Assembly: GCF_050947875.1 (NCBI RefSeq)
Contig: NC_134574.1
Coordinates: 156,633,534-156,697,533, forward strand
Length of the DNA stretch: 64,000 bases
From: Dermacentor variabilis
Lineage: Eukaryota > Arthropoda > Arachnida > Ixodida > Ixodidae
Direction of reading: 5' to 3'
The first letter of the stretch is position 1, and each line of letters begins with the position of its first letter. Positions 35,940 to 51,500 of the stretch are shown piece by piece. Both the position numbers and the translations under genes were made by a program. The notes under the pieces were generated by a model. That model ran no database searches. It was given only the letters and a program-made list of their open reading frames with translations, and was not told the origin of the DNA.

Positions 35940-35942
<3 letters not shown>
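32636..35942. other. Unclassified, turning G+C-rich after 34900
   Basis: Has T runs near 32890 and 33170, a 20-nt G run at 33133-33152, and pyrimidine-rich DNA at 35280-35350. GCC repeats (34952-34966) open the CpG-rich part. Frames of up to 220 codons at 35040-35743 run in two plus frames at once and on the minus strand, which marks them as compositional. Confidence 0.4.

Positions 35943-35997
<55 letters not shown>
35943..35997. repeat. (GA)n microsatellite
   Basis: Pure AG tract of 55 nt followed by a G run. Confidence 0.97.
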
Positions 35998-36003
<6 letters not shown>

Positions 36004-38515
36004 AACGAAATCCGAGTGCAGTGCGCAATATGCGCGCAGAGTCGTGAGAAATATGAGATAAAACACCAACTTTATTATTAACCTACACAATTACTCGTGA
36101 CCTGTGAACTCTATCCTGGGCTGATATGGAACTAGTGAAGTTGTCTGCTTGTTTAATTCTCCGAGAGCTGCGCCATTTTCGGAGATAACCCTGAAATGTA
36201 TGCGTGGTGTGCGACTACGTATCTGCCTACCAGATAATGCGCCGAAGATACAGCGTACGGACTGACGGACAGCAAGCAACAGCGCCAGTGCCTGCCAAGA
36301 TGACAACTCAGTTCACGGATATCACTTATCTGCACGAATCTGGACAGCACTACCTTTGAGCTTCTTCAGTGAAACAGCGGCTCTCCCCTCCCCCCCCCCC
36401 CTTTACCCCACGCCCCCTCGAACAGAGCACTTGGCTGCAGCACGTCGGACGAAAATAGCCCAACACTTCGAAACAGGCGAATCCTGCTCCTCTTTCTTTA
36501 ACTTTTCCCTTACTACTCCAACGCACCCTTCTGCAGACTTTCCCCCCGCCCCCCAGTTCCGAACAAACACACGCACAGATCTGACTCCAGTGTACCGCCA
36601 ACCGATAGAAGAAACAACATCAAAGTCATTAAAATCGCGTGCGTCAATTACTTCGAAGCTTAACAGGAGAGAGCGCCTTGCCTTCCCGACACCCTTAAAA
36701 GCCACGTTCCGCGAGGCTCTTTGCTGCACGACCGCGAACAGACAACCAAGCCCCAGGCTGCGGAGACCTCCTCGCGAGGACGAAAAAATTGCCGATCCCA
36801 AAAATACGCCGCCGCTGATGTCTCGGGGAATTTTTCCCTGCCATCAGAAACGTGCCCGCAAGAGGCACACGCGAGAAGCCGTTAACAACGCTCGCCCCCA
36901 ACCGAGCCCGCAAGAGAAGCCGGAGCGCCCCCTTCCGCGATGACCGGAGTCGGGCTGGGCCGAAGGCGAGAGCCTTTACAACGCAAAACGCGCGCGGCCA
37001 GCGCCAAAGCTCTACAAAAAGGCTTAATGCCCCTCCAGAAGCCAACGGGTTAGCGAGCGCGCGGGACCGGGTGGCTTGCGGCCTGTCCTCGCCCGCTGCC
37101 GCCCGATGCATCCCTTAATCGGCCGGCGCGAGGCCTTTAATGACACCTGGCCTCAGCTATGCCGGGGCTACACATGCGAGGCGGGTGCAGGGGAAGGGAG
37201 GGGACAGAGAAAACGACGACGAGGGATCGACGGGAACGAAAGGGTCGCGAGATCACGCGACGCCAGTCTGAACGCACGGCGTTGCGTGTCCCTTTCCCAA
37301 TCGGTAGTTTCCCCGCTTTCCTTCTTCCCGCATCTCTCTCTCTCTCCCGTTTCGTGCATCCCCAAATTGCCCTCTCGCAAGGCCCCGCGTTGGGATGACC
37401 CTCCCATCCTCGCTGGCGACCATCTTTGCTCCTTGTATCCCCATCTTTCTGCCTCCCCTCAACAACCCTCCCACACGTTTCGCAACCCTGGCGCGCACTT
37501 TGGATCATTGAAATCACGCCTGCACGCGTTTGGGAGTCCTCCTCTCTGCTATATAAGCCTTATGTAGCGACAGGACAAAGGAAAGTGGGGTTGAGGCGAG
37601 GGAGAGGGGGCGTTAGCAACGCGCACTTTGTAGCTGTCTGTGATAGAAGCTTGGATGTATAGTTGCGTGCAACGAAAACGGTCTCTGACGCCCACGGCCA
37701 ATTCGACGGAATACAGAAGAAACGCTGAAACAGCGCGTTGACCCGCTCTTTCGTGTTCATGCTTCGTGGAACCTCCTTGTCCTCAGAAGTTTTGATTCAC
37801 GAAGGTATGGTAGCATTCAAATCTTCTGATCCGTCGTGTTGCAACGACGTCGTACGTGAAAGGCCATCTTTCACAGATAAAGTGCGACCGTACTGCGTGT
37901 GTGCCGAAGGTACCTCGCGTCTCCCACCTTCATCAACCTATACGTAGGCGTTGCACACAATTAGTGGATGGCGAGAGCCACAAGAGAACTTCGGCTGCTC
38001 ACAAAATGACGTTGGATTGCGGGAGGTAGGGATGCAGAGTAGTGGTAGGAGGGGAGAGGCAGCGTTGGTTTCTGATTGGGCCTGGCCTTGAAGGTGTATG
38101 CAGCGCCGGTCCTCTGACTCACGCTCATGGCAGCGGTGTGCCTTCCGGCCACCTTACTATCGTACATGGACCACGAGACGCACATGAGTTTTGCAAGTAG
38201 AATTGGGAAAACACGCAGAATATTTGACACTGCAGAGGGCGTCAACCACAAATGCAACGAACTTGTGAATAGGAAAACATTGAGGACAGAAAGAAAAGTA
38301 GGATGATAAAGACCCGCCGAGTTCTAGATTCCCGCGGCTCCGAACTCATTTACTGCGACAGACAGCAGCAGAATCGCGAATCTTTCACTAATGTTTGCGA
38401 AGGACGCTGTCACATTTGTTTAACAAGTGTACAGTGCGCAATACAAAGTTGAACATATGTTTACCGGGAAATGCCTCGCTCAACGTAAACTTGCGGCGCT
38501 CGAGCGTGCGGATCC
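35998..38515. other. Unclassified G+C-rich stretch
   Basis: CpG-rich from about 36350 to 37560 with alternating pyrimidine-rich and purine-rich patches. No domain-bearing frame. The part 37960-38260 is more balanced, and its 98-codon antisense frame is not recognised. Confidence 0.4.
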
Positions 38516-39160
38516 CATGGATGACGACGAAGGAATGAAGGAATGACGACGATGCGATGACGACACCGGAATGACCGCAACGAAATGACGACGACGCAAT
38601 GACAATGACGGCAAGAAGGCAATGTAATGACGAAGAAGGAACGATAACGACAGGATGAAGACGATGGAATGACGAAGAAGGAACGATAACGACAGGATGA
38701 AGACGATGTAATGACGAAGGAGGAACGATAACGACAGGATGAAGACGATGGAATAACGAAGAAGGAACGATAACGACAGGATGAAGACGACGTAATGACG
38801 AAGAAGGAACGATAACGACAGGATGAAGACGATGTAATGACGACAGCGGCACGACGGCGATGGGACGACGACGGCATGGCGGCGACGGCGTGACAACGAT
38901 GCCGTGACAACAATGGGATGAAGAAGCCGTACTGATGACGACGACAGAATGACGACGATGGAATGACCCCGACGGCACCACGACCACGGTGTGATACACA
39001 ACTGGTGCACGAGGACGACGAAACTGACGACATTGACGATGGAGTGATTGAGACGGTATGACCACGACGACGACGGCACGATGAAGATGGAATGACGACG
39101 ACAAGGTGATGACAACGGAACGACGGCGACGAAGTGACGATGACGGCTTGAAGACGGCAT
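38516..39160. repeat. Degenerate (GACGA/GATGA) minisatellite with 42-nt tandem core
   Basis: Five consecutive 42-nt units (38626-38667, 38668-38709, 38710-38751, 38752-38793, 38794-38835), each containing GAACGATAACGACAGGATGA, sit inside a longer field of GACGA and GATGA-type units. All three minus-strand frames remain open for 190-262 codons because the units hold no stop on that strand. The encoded Val/Ile/Ser/His/Arg repeats therefore look like a by-product. Confidence 0.95.
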
Positions 39161-40439
39161 GTCCTTTGTCTATCAATTACCCATTACGTGCTAGCGAATA
39201 TTATCATTCACTATAGTCATACGCAGTTGCAGTCGCCATATGAGGCAAAAGCCAGAGCCGTTCGGCTAAGCGGCGAAATTTATTACCAGAGGCGCACATA
39301 TATATGACGCAGAGCGCAAGCATTAAATAAAGACTTCCGAACGGCTCAGCCAAACATCGGCTACAACAAGAGTAAAAACGAAAGAAAGCAAGTAAAATAA
39401 AATTGACGCTCTCTCTTTCTAAGCACATGTTCCTCTTCGCAAGGCTGTTTATAGCGTTTATGTAAATTTGGGCGTTGTATGCCTTGCCCGCTAGCAACGA
39501 ATCGCCGGCCATATCTCGAAATAAATAAATACACATGTCCTCCTGCCGGACATCGCTGCTTCTCATTCTCGCACACCTTACCGGCCATTTATACAAAATG
39601 CACACATGCTTATTTCTTCTTCGTATTCGTCTTCTTGAGCGCGTTCAAGTTCAGTGAAGACCGCAAGCGCCGTTTTCCGGGGAGTCGTAATTCGCCGAGC
39701 ACGATCATTTCTTGTCGTCTTAAGCTGCGCCCGCGGCGTCGCTGGACGCTCGCACACTTAGGGCCTCATTTTAGCCGCATATTCATAACAGCTCGCCCCA
39801 CTCGCCCCCCTTCGCTCTCTCTCTTCCTCTCTTTCTCGTCAGATTTAGAGAGAGGAGTGGCTGCCAAGCGCGAGAAGCCGAATTCAAGCGAGCGCGCTTT
39901 ACAGCTGCATGGCGGCGGCCGCTTTAACCCGAGACGAGTTCATTGAGGGAAGAGAACAGATTCTAGATGCGAACAAGCGGTGGTCAGCGGACTCTGATTT
40001 GACAGACGCGCGGTAAACGATGCGAGTGTTTCGAGCAAAGGTAAAGAAAAGGAAGTATTGCTGCGAGAGTTCTAAGCTTCGCGCGCGCGCACGCGCACCC
40101 TTCCCCCCCTCCCTCACACACACACGGCAGTCCACAAAAATACAAATTTTCAACAATTCCCGTGTAAACGCAATTGGCCAATCCTAACTGTATTGCTACA
40201 GACTTAGACAGCCACATACACGCGCTAGACCATTCGGGTACGACGTGGTTAAGCAAGCAGGACCATACATAGCGTCCTATATATACACTTACATAGGAGG
40301 CTATGCGCGGACGCATACCGAGGTACTTCAGGAGGACTATAGCTGTTGAGCTAGCTTGCCTGACGTGGCGACTGCAAAACTAAACGCGATTAATTTAGAC
40401 AGAGACACACAGAACAGACGAGGATAAGCGCCCGACCTC
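39161..40439. other. Unclassified stretch
   Basis: GAGCCGTTCGGCTAAGC near 39255 and its partial complement near 39339 make a loose inverted pair about 80 nt apart. Frames of up to 155 codons lack motifs. The sequence 40398-40433 (GACAGAGACACACAGAAC, then GAGGATAAGCGCCC) resembles the arm of a fold-back family and lies just outside element D. Confidence 0.4.
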
Positions 40440-40553
40440 GACGTTGGCTTGCGCAACATTTTGACAAAAAGAGGAACACACATACTACGGGGCGCTCCGT
40501 TGTGTCTGTTTTTCTTCTGCGTGTCCCGTCACAATGTTGCGCAAGCCAACATC
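40440..40553. repeat. Fold-back element D
   Basis: The outer 26 nt of the arms (from 40440 and ending at 40553) share GTTGGCTTGCGCAACATT with two mismatches. The inner arms are diverged and differ in length. The centre GGGGCGCTCCGTTGTGTCTG and the following TTTTTCTTCTGCGTGTCCCG resemble the centre of element E at 55159. Confidence 0.88.
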
Positions 40554-42108
40554 TATATGCTATGTCCCAACACACCCAGTATTCAACCTTGCTTTTCGTC
40601 GTCTGTTCTATCTATCTATCTATCTATCTCTGTAAATGCGTTAAGATTCCGGCGTCAACGGCGGCAACGTTCTCATTAGTAGTGCAGCACAAGGCAGTGC
40701 AGACGCGTGTCGGCCCCAAACAACTGATCACGAAAACACGTATCCCAAAAGCTGTAGCATCAAAAAGAACGCACAGTGAACGTTTTAATTCATTGACCGT
40801 ACAAATATTTCACCTCCGACGCGTTCGAATTTATGCGTTCCGCTCCTATTAAAACGACAGCGCTTCACTGGATCGCGAGATAATCCCCAAGATGGCTACT
40901 AAAATGCTTGCCTGACTCAGTCAGGCAAACGCTTTTCTCAGGCTGTCAGAGTAGAATAATCATACGGATCGCGAGCGCCCGAAAAAGAGTGTAAGTGTGA
41001 GAGTTGGAACGCTTCACGCGGTGACAGATCCCATTTCCTATTAGCCTTGTCCCCCAAAATTAGAGATTCATGGCCGCTCAGTCACAAGTATACTGCCGAG
41101 GGGGTTGAGAACATCGCAGCACCTACTTAGGACGAGGTTCTCCGGCCGGAATGCGAGAAATTTGCATACGGTCGTTCGAGGAGTGAAATCAGAAGGACAT
41201 TGTCCCTCACACCGACGGCTTTCGTTATTTCTTAGGATCAATAACCCGTGAGAAAGAGAAGGCGGCAAAGTTGAGTGACGTCACTACAACGAAAGGTCGC
41301 TGTGCTATAACATGGAGCCTGTCCATACGCTATCAAAACCCGAACGCAAAGAAAAGAACAGTTAAAGATGCTAAAAGTTGAACGAAAGCAATCTTAAGCG
41401 CATAATCTACGGACAGTCGCTTTTCACACGCGAACAAGCAGAACAAAGTAAGAATAATAAAGATTTCAGCAAAGAAAATCTTTGGTGTACACTATAGACA
41501 AGCGAATGCGCGGGTAAATAGCGGACGTCAGCTATTTAAAAAATCCGGAAGTAAATTTAAACAAGAGAACACGAGAACAACTCGAAAGCAGACGACTCAA
41601 CACGCGTCGACGAAGATGCCGTCTGCATTTGACTGCATGCGCATCGTCGCGTATACTACAACGTCGTTCGTTCCGGCGAGCTGTCGCCGGCCGAAGCGAC
41701 AGCGGGTACAGGCAACGAGAGAGAGGAAACGCCAGCACGCGCTGGCACTCTCTCAGCCGTCAAGTTCAGCTGAAAAGGAGTTGTTTGTTTACAAACAAAC
41801 ATCCACAAAGCGAGCGCGTCGAGATGAAAGCGGGAGGAGGAGGATGAAGGCGGTTGGAAAGAAGAGATGCGATGCTCGCCACGGCCGCGCTAAGCGCCAT
41901 TCCGCTGATTCCACGCAACATTTTTGTGCCGGCCCCGCCTCACTCTACCATCCCTGCTCCGCGCATCCATAGGTGGACGCTGGCAGAATGAAACGCGGCG
42001 CTCGCGAACAAGCAGACGACGCACAGAAATGACTCGCAGACGACGAAGCGACAGCAGACGAGCTCCGCGCGAGCGTGCTCCGAAACGCAGTCTACAAAAG
42101 CATTCCGC

Positions 42109-42111
<3 letters not shown>
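40554..42111. other. Unclassified stretch
   Basis: (CTAT)n at 40610-40629. The rest has no recognisable transposon or gene; frames of 60-118 codons only. Confidence 0.4.

Positions 42112-42138
<27 letters not shown>
42112..42138. repeat. (TA)n microsatellite, short
   Basis: 27 nt of pure TA. Confidence 0.93.
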
Positions 42139-45157
<3,019 letters not shown>

Positions 45158-45395
45158 TCATCATCAGCAGCAGCAGCCTGTTTTATGCGCACTGCAGGAC
45201 GAAGGCCTCTCCATGCGATCTCTAATTACCCCTGTCCTGCGCCAACCGATTCTTACTAGCGCCCGAGAATTTCCTAATTTCATCGCTCCACCTAATCTTC
45301 CGCCATCCTCGACTGCGTTTCCGTTCTCTTGGTATCCATTCTGTAACCCTAATGGTCCAACGGTTATCTAACCGGCACATTACATGACCAGCCAA
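45158..45395 (-). pseudogene. LINE ORF2 C-terminal relic with premature stop (RTE-like family)
   Basis: The minus strand encodes LAGHVMCRLDNRWTIRVTEW near 45390-45330, then RERKRSRGW, IRWSDEIRK and NRLAQDRGN ending at 45222, followed by TAG and a further in-frame stretch RSHGEAFVLQ to about 45180. Trp normally occupies the stop position in this protein family as I remember it, so one substitution has broken the frame. The plus-strand form (CAGGACGAAGGCCTCTCCATG, in two parts near 45196) is a very common tick repeat. Only the last 75 or so codons remain, as expected for a 5'-truncated LINE. Confidence 0.78.
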
Positions 45396-45904
45396 AAAAA
45401 AGAAGAAAGAAAAATGGTTAGACTTCCCCAAGTAGTAATTTCCTTCGCATAAATGGAGACACGTTCGCATATGAGCTGTCTAAGAGCGAGGAGACCTCTA
45501 CTGAGAAAACTGTAAATCGCTGAGCGGAAGATATCTGACCCCGTTCGTTCGATCAGGAACTATATTCCGCTATGAACGCGGCAGGCAACGCCACGGAAGC
45601 TACCCATGCAAGTAATGCGGCCACAGACGTCCATCTCCGCAACTTTTCGGCATGGAGTTGACTTTTCGACATGAGACGCTTCCTACCTGAACAACTACTT
45701 TTTTATTGCAGCAACACATTCGTAGACGCAAGGTCAGATCGCGTATATTACTTCGCGCTTTCTGAGTCTGAAGCGACGTATTGTGTTTCACTAGCGAGAG
45801 CAAGTGGTGGGCCGTGCTCATTGGCGCAGAAAGGTGTCAATCCGTTGGCTCGGTAGTATACCAGGCGTCTTTCTTTGGCTGGACCGAATTAAAGAAAAAA
45901 AAAC
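45396..45904. other. Unclassified stretch
   Basis: Nothing recognised. A 73-codon antisense frame and a 61-codon sense frame lack motifs. Confidence 0.4.
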
Positions 45905-46120
45905 GCCTGTGGGTAATCTCACAGTTATAACCCTTGAGACAAATTACGCGATGAGGAAGTCGTGACTTATACGAGAAATAAAAAATTTCTTAATTGAATC
46001 ATGACAATAATTGCACAAGTCACCCTATTAATTAATTACTTTACGGTAGATATTTCAATCTGCGAATTATAGCCGGTGAGTTTGCTGGGCATCATCCACT
46101 TCGAACGAATTCTCAGGACT
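45905..46120 (+). repeat. Arthropod interspersed repeat, partial copy (plus orientation)
   Basis: ATTAATTAATTACTTTACGG, then CTGCGAATTATAGCCGGTGA, then CACTTCGAACGAATTCTCAG (46098-46117) is a segment of a repeat I recognise from many arthropod genomes, possibly a MITE. A second, inverted copy lies at 46550-46830. Confidence 0.6.
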
Positions 46121-46549
46121 ATACCAGCCGGTTCAAGACCATTTTCGGAAATGAAGATCCTTGTGCCATGGCCGTACGCGTCGATGGCACAGGAAGCCAC
46201 GAAAGCGTTGTTGAACTACCTCAAGTCGACAGGTTTTGGCCACCGTGTGTAGACTCGGTGCCAACCTTTAAAAGTGCGCGAAACTGTGTTCTCTCTCTCT
46301 TTTCATCCCTATACCCCTTCTTCAAGTGCAGGGTAGTAAACCGGACGGGCGTCTGGTTAACCCTCTCTCTCTCTTTCTCAGGGCTACACCAGTTTCGAGA
46401 TATTACTTTTCAAAATGCCCCCACGAAATGCATTGGCGTTACAGTTACTTTTGTGCTTCATGCATACAACAGCATTTTCTTTTTAAGAAAAAGAAGACAA
46501 TGGAACAACAGTAAAATTTTTCCGCAAGTTTGACGCCGCATATATCGAA
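46121..46549. other. Spacer between two inverted repeat copies
   Basis: Contains (CT)n patches near 46291 and 46363. A 121-codon plus frame (46168-46533) has no domain. It may be an insertion between the two copies. Confidence 0.4.
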
Positions 46550-46830
46550 TCCGGTGCCATCCTCAGAATTCGTTCGAAGTCGATATGCGTTTCGAACGCA
46601 CTAGCTAGAATTCGTGGATAGGAATATGAGCCGTAAAGTTAGAATTTAGACAGTTAATTAATGTAATTAAGTTTATCTTCTTAGTAGTAATGGCCGGCTC
46701 ATCAAGTGATTTAACTCGAGGGTTAGAATTGTGCAGTCTGCCACAGGCAAATTTAAAAATGTGATGCCGCCACAAAAACATCATAAAAGTTAGAACACCC
46801 TATACAGATTCAGGTCTATGACGCTTTCCG
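46550..46830 (-). repeat. Arthropod interspersed repeat, partial copy (minus orientation)
   Basis: CCTCAGAATTCGTTCGAAGTC at 46561 (complement of the CTTCGAACGAATTCT core of the plus copy), then TAGAATTCGTGGATAGGAATATGA, split, then AATTAATGTAATTAAG and ending near ACACCCTATACAG (46796), which recalls the TIR of the family. Confidence 0.55.
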
Positions 46831-48500
46831 TGCAATAAATACGTCACATTTTTCGACATAGAAGCATGAATCTTAACGTTACATCGAATTACATGATGCC
46901 GTGCCTACATCTTCTTTGCATATGTGACGGACTATTCTTTTTCATCGCGAATGCGAGCAGTAAGAGAAGTCTGTCTAGCCTCTGTAGCGTTGCTTGCTAT
47001 GTATGGAACGGAGTGTTCCGGCCACTTTTCATAAATCAGCGCCAAAGACGAAGACGCATACACGCACGACAGGACTGGAACGACAGGAACGACAGGACTG
47101 AACGAAAGGAACCGATGCGACTGGACTGGCTCTGTTGCTGCGCAGCGGCCGTGCTGCTATATAAAAAGATATGCTGTATGTCCGGCAATGCTAAATATGC
47201 GAGAAAATTTGTAGGAACAGTCATTTCATCGCGACACCTACATTATCAACGGCAGCCGTGCCAAATCACAGTTACCAAAGCGCAAGAGTCTTTTTAAAGA
47301 AAAGGAAAAGAAACTATAGAGAGAGAGATGCAAATGAGAGAAAGGCAGGGAGGTTAACCAGAGTTAAAACATCCGGTTTGCTACCCTGCACTATAGGGGA
47401 AGGGAAAGGGGAAGTAAAGATGGAAAGAAGAGCGTGACAAAATTAAAAGCGCGAAAAAGAAAATGAGAATGGACGGAATGGGATCATTATAGCCTTTCTA
47501 ATAGGCGACTGCCACGTAATAAGGTCAACAAAGCCTTGACCGACTTCCGGTGCAAAAGAATCTATAGTTTGCCTTATAGACGATTAGGACATGTACAGCA
47601 CAACTTGCGCAAGAAAGGTGCGTTGCGTTGTCACCGACCTTCCGTTTTCATCTGTTGCGCTGAAGCTATTATGTCTTATAGGCGAAGTAAAAGTTTCAAC
47701 CACACATACACCTCATGATGAAAAAAGAAAGTGCTCGCATCACCCTTACCGACGTGTACCCGTTCCAAGAACCACGCGGTCAATACTTCGCGACGCTTCT
47801 TTAAGTCAACCCGACGAGAAGAAAGCCCGCGGCGACGACGCGTATTACGTTGTGTATACACACAGCACAGCAGCCGGCGGGAATACGGCATGCCACAAAA
47901 GACTTTCACAGAGTTATTCAATAAAGAAGTGACGCGGACCTACTTGCTTGCGCACCCTTCTCTCTCATAGGTATAGGCTCAACAAAGACGTCCGCTCGTA
48001 TATGGGAGGTGAGATTTCCTGGAATTAAAATTACAAAAAAAAGGGGGACCGCGCGATCGACTTCAGGCACCAAAGTGAGTTCGCAACAACGCCGAGAGAC
48101 GCAATTCTCGGAAGTCTCGGTCATATCGCGGTTACGGAGAGACCGCGACGCCAATAAGCCACCGCCAAAAAGCTGCCGCAAGCCACTCTCATCGCGGACC
48201 AGTCGCCCAAAATCCAAACACGCATATGCACGGAGATACGAAAGCGTACTTGCCACAATGCGAAACGGAGGCTGTGGGAAGCTCGGATACGAAACTCTCG
48301 CAGAGGTCGCCGGGGCGACGCGTTGGCTGTAGGAACGGCCTTAAAAGCGAGGCCCGTACGGCCACCCGGTACTCTACTCGCGAGGTCTTCAGGTATTATG
48401 TACGTACTAGGAACCCGGAACGCGTAGCGAGGAGGGAGTTTATGAATTTTCAGAACGGCGCGCCCTGGCGCGAACTCGGGGTTAAAGTAAAATAAAGAAA
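46831..48500. other. Unclassified, with GA-headed repeat copy at 47318-47430
   Basis: Around 47318-47430 the order AGAGAGAGATGCAAATGAGA, GGGAGGTTAACCAGAG, CCGGTTTGCTACCCTGCACT, GGGGAAGGGAAAGGGGAAG matches the repeat at 31671. Elsewhere a TCAATCG-type mix holds only short frames (up to 143 codons). No gene. Confidence 0.45.
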
Positions 48501-51500
48501 AAGGGGTGCACAAAAAGAACAGAGGGCGTTCTTTTACGTTTCACGCGCGTAATACATAAGGCTCGCTATACACTCCTACTGAGGCACAATTTCAGGGCAC
48601 CGTGTCGTTCGAAACGAACTTCGAGCTAGGAGGGTTGGGTGGGGGCTGCTTTGGGCTTCTGGGAAACGACCGGCGGAATAAAAGGAACTCGAGAAACTGA
48701 CGATGCGTTCTGCGGCATCCGTTATGGCCAACCGCGCGGCGACAATGTAGGTCGGTTGAGACTCTTCGAAGTCATAGTGTGAAGCCAGGCAGGCTACTCT
48801 TTTTATCCCTTTCCCCTCACCCGTACAGCGCTGTGGAAGTGCCCTCGCACGAGAGGCAGTAACGGCGCTGTACTTATCTCTTCATTTTCTCTTTTAAAAG
48901 AACTCACAAGCGCGCGCAATCTCGCCTTGGCGTTGCGGATCATGGTGAAGGTGTTAGAGAAGGGAGACAACGATACGCCTACGGGCCACGCCGTGAAAAA
49001 AATAGTTCTTTAATCTGTCTCACCAACTAGACACGCTGCAGCGAAAGCTATGAGACGCATCGAGCAACCAACAATGTCAAATTCTGATGTTATGAAAAAA
49101 AAGAAGGTTAAGATGAAGGGCTTCTCCATCACCCGCCTTTGAACTCCCTCCACGCAACGACGCCAGAATGGAAGCTTCACGGAAACGTTAATAGTAGACG
49201 ACGAGAGAGCCCTCGTACCCCCTCTGCGTTATCGTTTGTGATCGGCAGGCGCGAGCAATGGCCTCCGATAACAAGAAGTATGCGAAATGGAGCGTGGACC
49301 TAAATATAGAGCGTTATCTTGGACATTGTCAAGTTGGCCATCGTGTCATTTCTGATCGGCTCACAGGACGGCTGCGCAGTCTCCGATTGGCTCAAAAGGC
49401 CAACGTGGTTGTATTTGACGGAGTCTGGAAAAGCGCAACCCAAGACGAGGCCAACCACTATAGCGTTCCGCGCTGCGTACGCAAGCCGATCGAGTCCCAT
49501 CAAGACCAAAGCAGGGTGCGCATTCTTCTTGCGCACACACGCAAGCAGTGTCGCGCTCCCCGATAAAACAATTTACTTTGCGATTCCGTACATAATGAGC
49601 GCGCATCTCCGTTCTCTCGGCACGCGAAGAAAGTGCTAGCGGCCAGGGGCTGTACGTAGTTGGCCCACTTCCACCACCCGGGAACGTCCACGGACTACAC
49701 CCACGCGAGCCCAAAGCACCGGCCGACAAAGGAAAACAGACCAGCCCTGCCTCGCACCTTTACAAGAAAGTGCTCTCTCTACGTCGCCCCACAGCGCGTC
49801 TGCGCAAGCGCTCGCCCACCATAGCACCAACCAACAGCCCAGCAGCGCCAACAACACAGCGTTACTAACAACGACACGCCCGGCCCCCACCGGTACGACA
49901 CCAACAGCATCTTCCGCACAGCGCGAGCAGCGGCGCTCGTCCGCCGTATAACACCAACAGCACGAAACAGTGGCAAGCTGCAGCGAGCGACAGGAGACGA
50001 GCCGCAACGCGCGGCATGGCCTCGGCATTGTTGACGCTCAAAGCGCGGGACAGCAGCGGCGAATCAAAACAAGAGAAGCGTCGCCTTTCCCGACACGCGC
50101 GTAGCGCTCATTTCCTACGCGAGCGCCACAGTGCGGCCCCGCGAAACATTGCGTAGCCCGTCTTCCTTTCTTTTCCCGCCTTGTCCCAACAACAAAGGCG
50201 GCGGCTCGCCCGCCCTTTCCCCTATTTACTTTCCATATACGCCCTGTCCGAGCTCGCCTCAAGTCTGCCAGGTCCGTGCTCTTCCCTAACTCCCTCTCGT
50301 CCCGTCGACGCGCGTCCGTCGCGGCGGCACCAAAGTGCGCGCAGCCCGGGCGGTGTCGCTGCTACTGCAGTGCGCGCAAGAAGCTTGATATAACTTTGGG
50401 CCAGCCACCGGTGGCAGAGTGGTGGAAGGTGGTCGGCGGGAAACAAAAGGAACACGGGCGTGTCACCGGATATTACTCGCAGAGCAGCGGACCGGCGGCG
50501 GCGACAGCTAGCGGGCTGCAATGGGGGAGAGCTCGTAGGGAAAGCGGAGGAAAGATTCGGGACGACAGAGGATGCGAGAGGGTGGAGAGCACCAGAGTGT
50601 GAGGAGACAGAAAGAGCGGACACGCTCCCTTGCCACGAGAGCTCGGCTCGCTCGCTCGCGCGCAGCTGCGGAGCGCGCGTCACAGGCCACGCACGCTCCG
50701 CTGTGCCGGCCAGCCGGGACGCCCAAATATGCAAGAGACTGCGCCAGCGAGCAACTAAACAATAACAATGGCGGCTATGCGACGCGGCGCTTTTGCTGTC
50801 TTCCTACGCTGCTCTTCCTCCTCCTTCGCAAGAACGGCCATTCCTTTCTTTCTTCCCGATCACTCCTGCCAACACCTCCACAATCCGCTACGTCCTCGAC
50901 CAGAAAGTCCTGGAAATTTCCAGCATCCCATGCCACTCCTTCGTTTTGTGAAGCGTCCAAAAGAAAAGCGCGGAACCACAACTCCTCCTTGCTATGTGCC
51001 CGACAGGAAGCACGGGACAAAACATTCGAGTTGGCTACCACTAAGAGTTCGCAGAATGAATCAGAGGAGAAAACAAATAACGCCATCGAATAAAAGGACA
51101 TAGGGGTGTCCATCACCTACGCAACGCCGTCGAGTGCGTATAAGAATCTCCCAGAGTTCCTTTTCGATTTCGCATCCCTACCGGAGCCTCGCGTTCCGTC
51201 TACCATCAGGTTCGTTAAACCCGCATGTTTCCCGCATTCCTCTTTCTTCCCTGCGTCCACTATAACACACCAGCGCACGCGCGCGCTAGCGCTGCCACCG
51301 CTTTTCTTGTTGCTTTTGCGCAGCAGCTTTAAACCTGCCCGCGAGTTCGATTAACGTGCTGCTTCTCGTGCTTTTTCTTCCTCCGCTCCCTATACGCGAG
51401 CTGTCCCCGAGGCTGATTCGGGCGGCTCTCCCTAATTCTTACCTACGGCATCCTGAGTGCGCCCTGCCGCCCTCGCGCACACACCAGACTCCTGCAAAAA

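Noticed and set aside
38388..39176. 262-codon minus-strand frame
   Set aside because: It lies wholly within the GACGA/GATGA minisatellite, and two other minus frames are open over the same bases.
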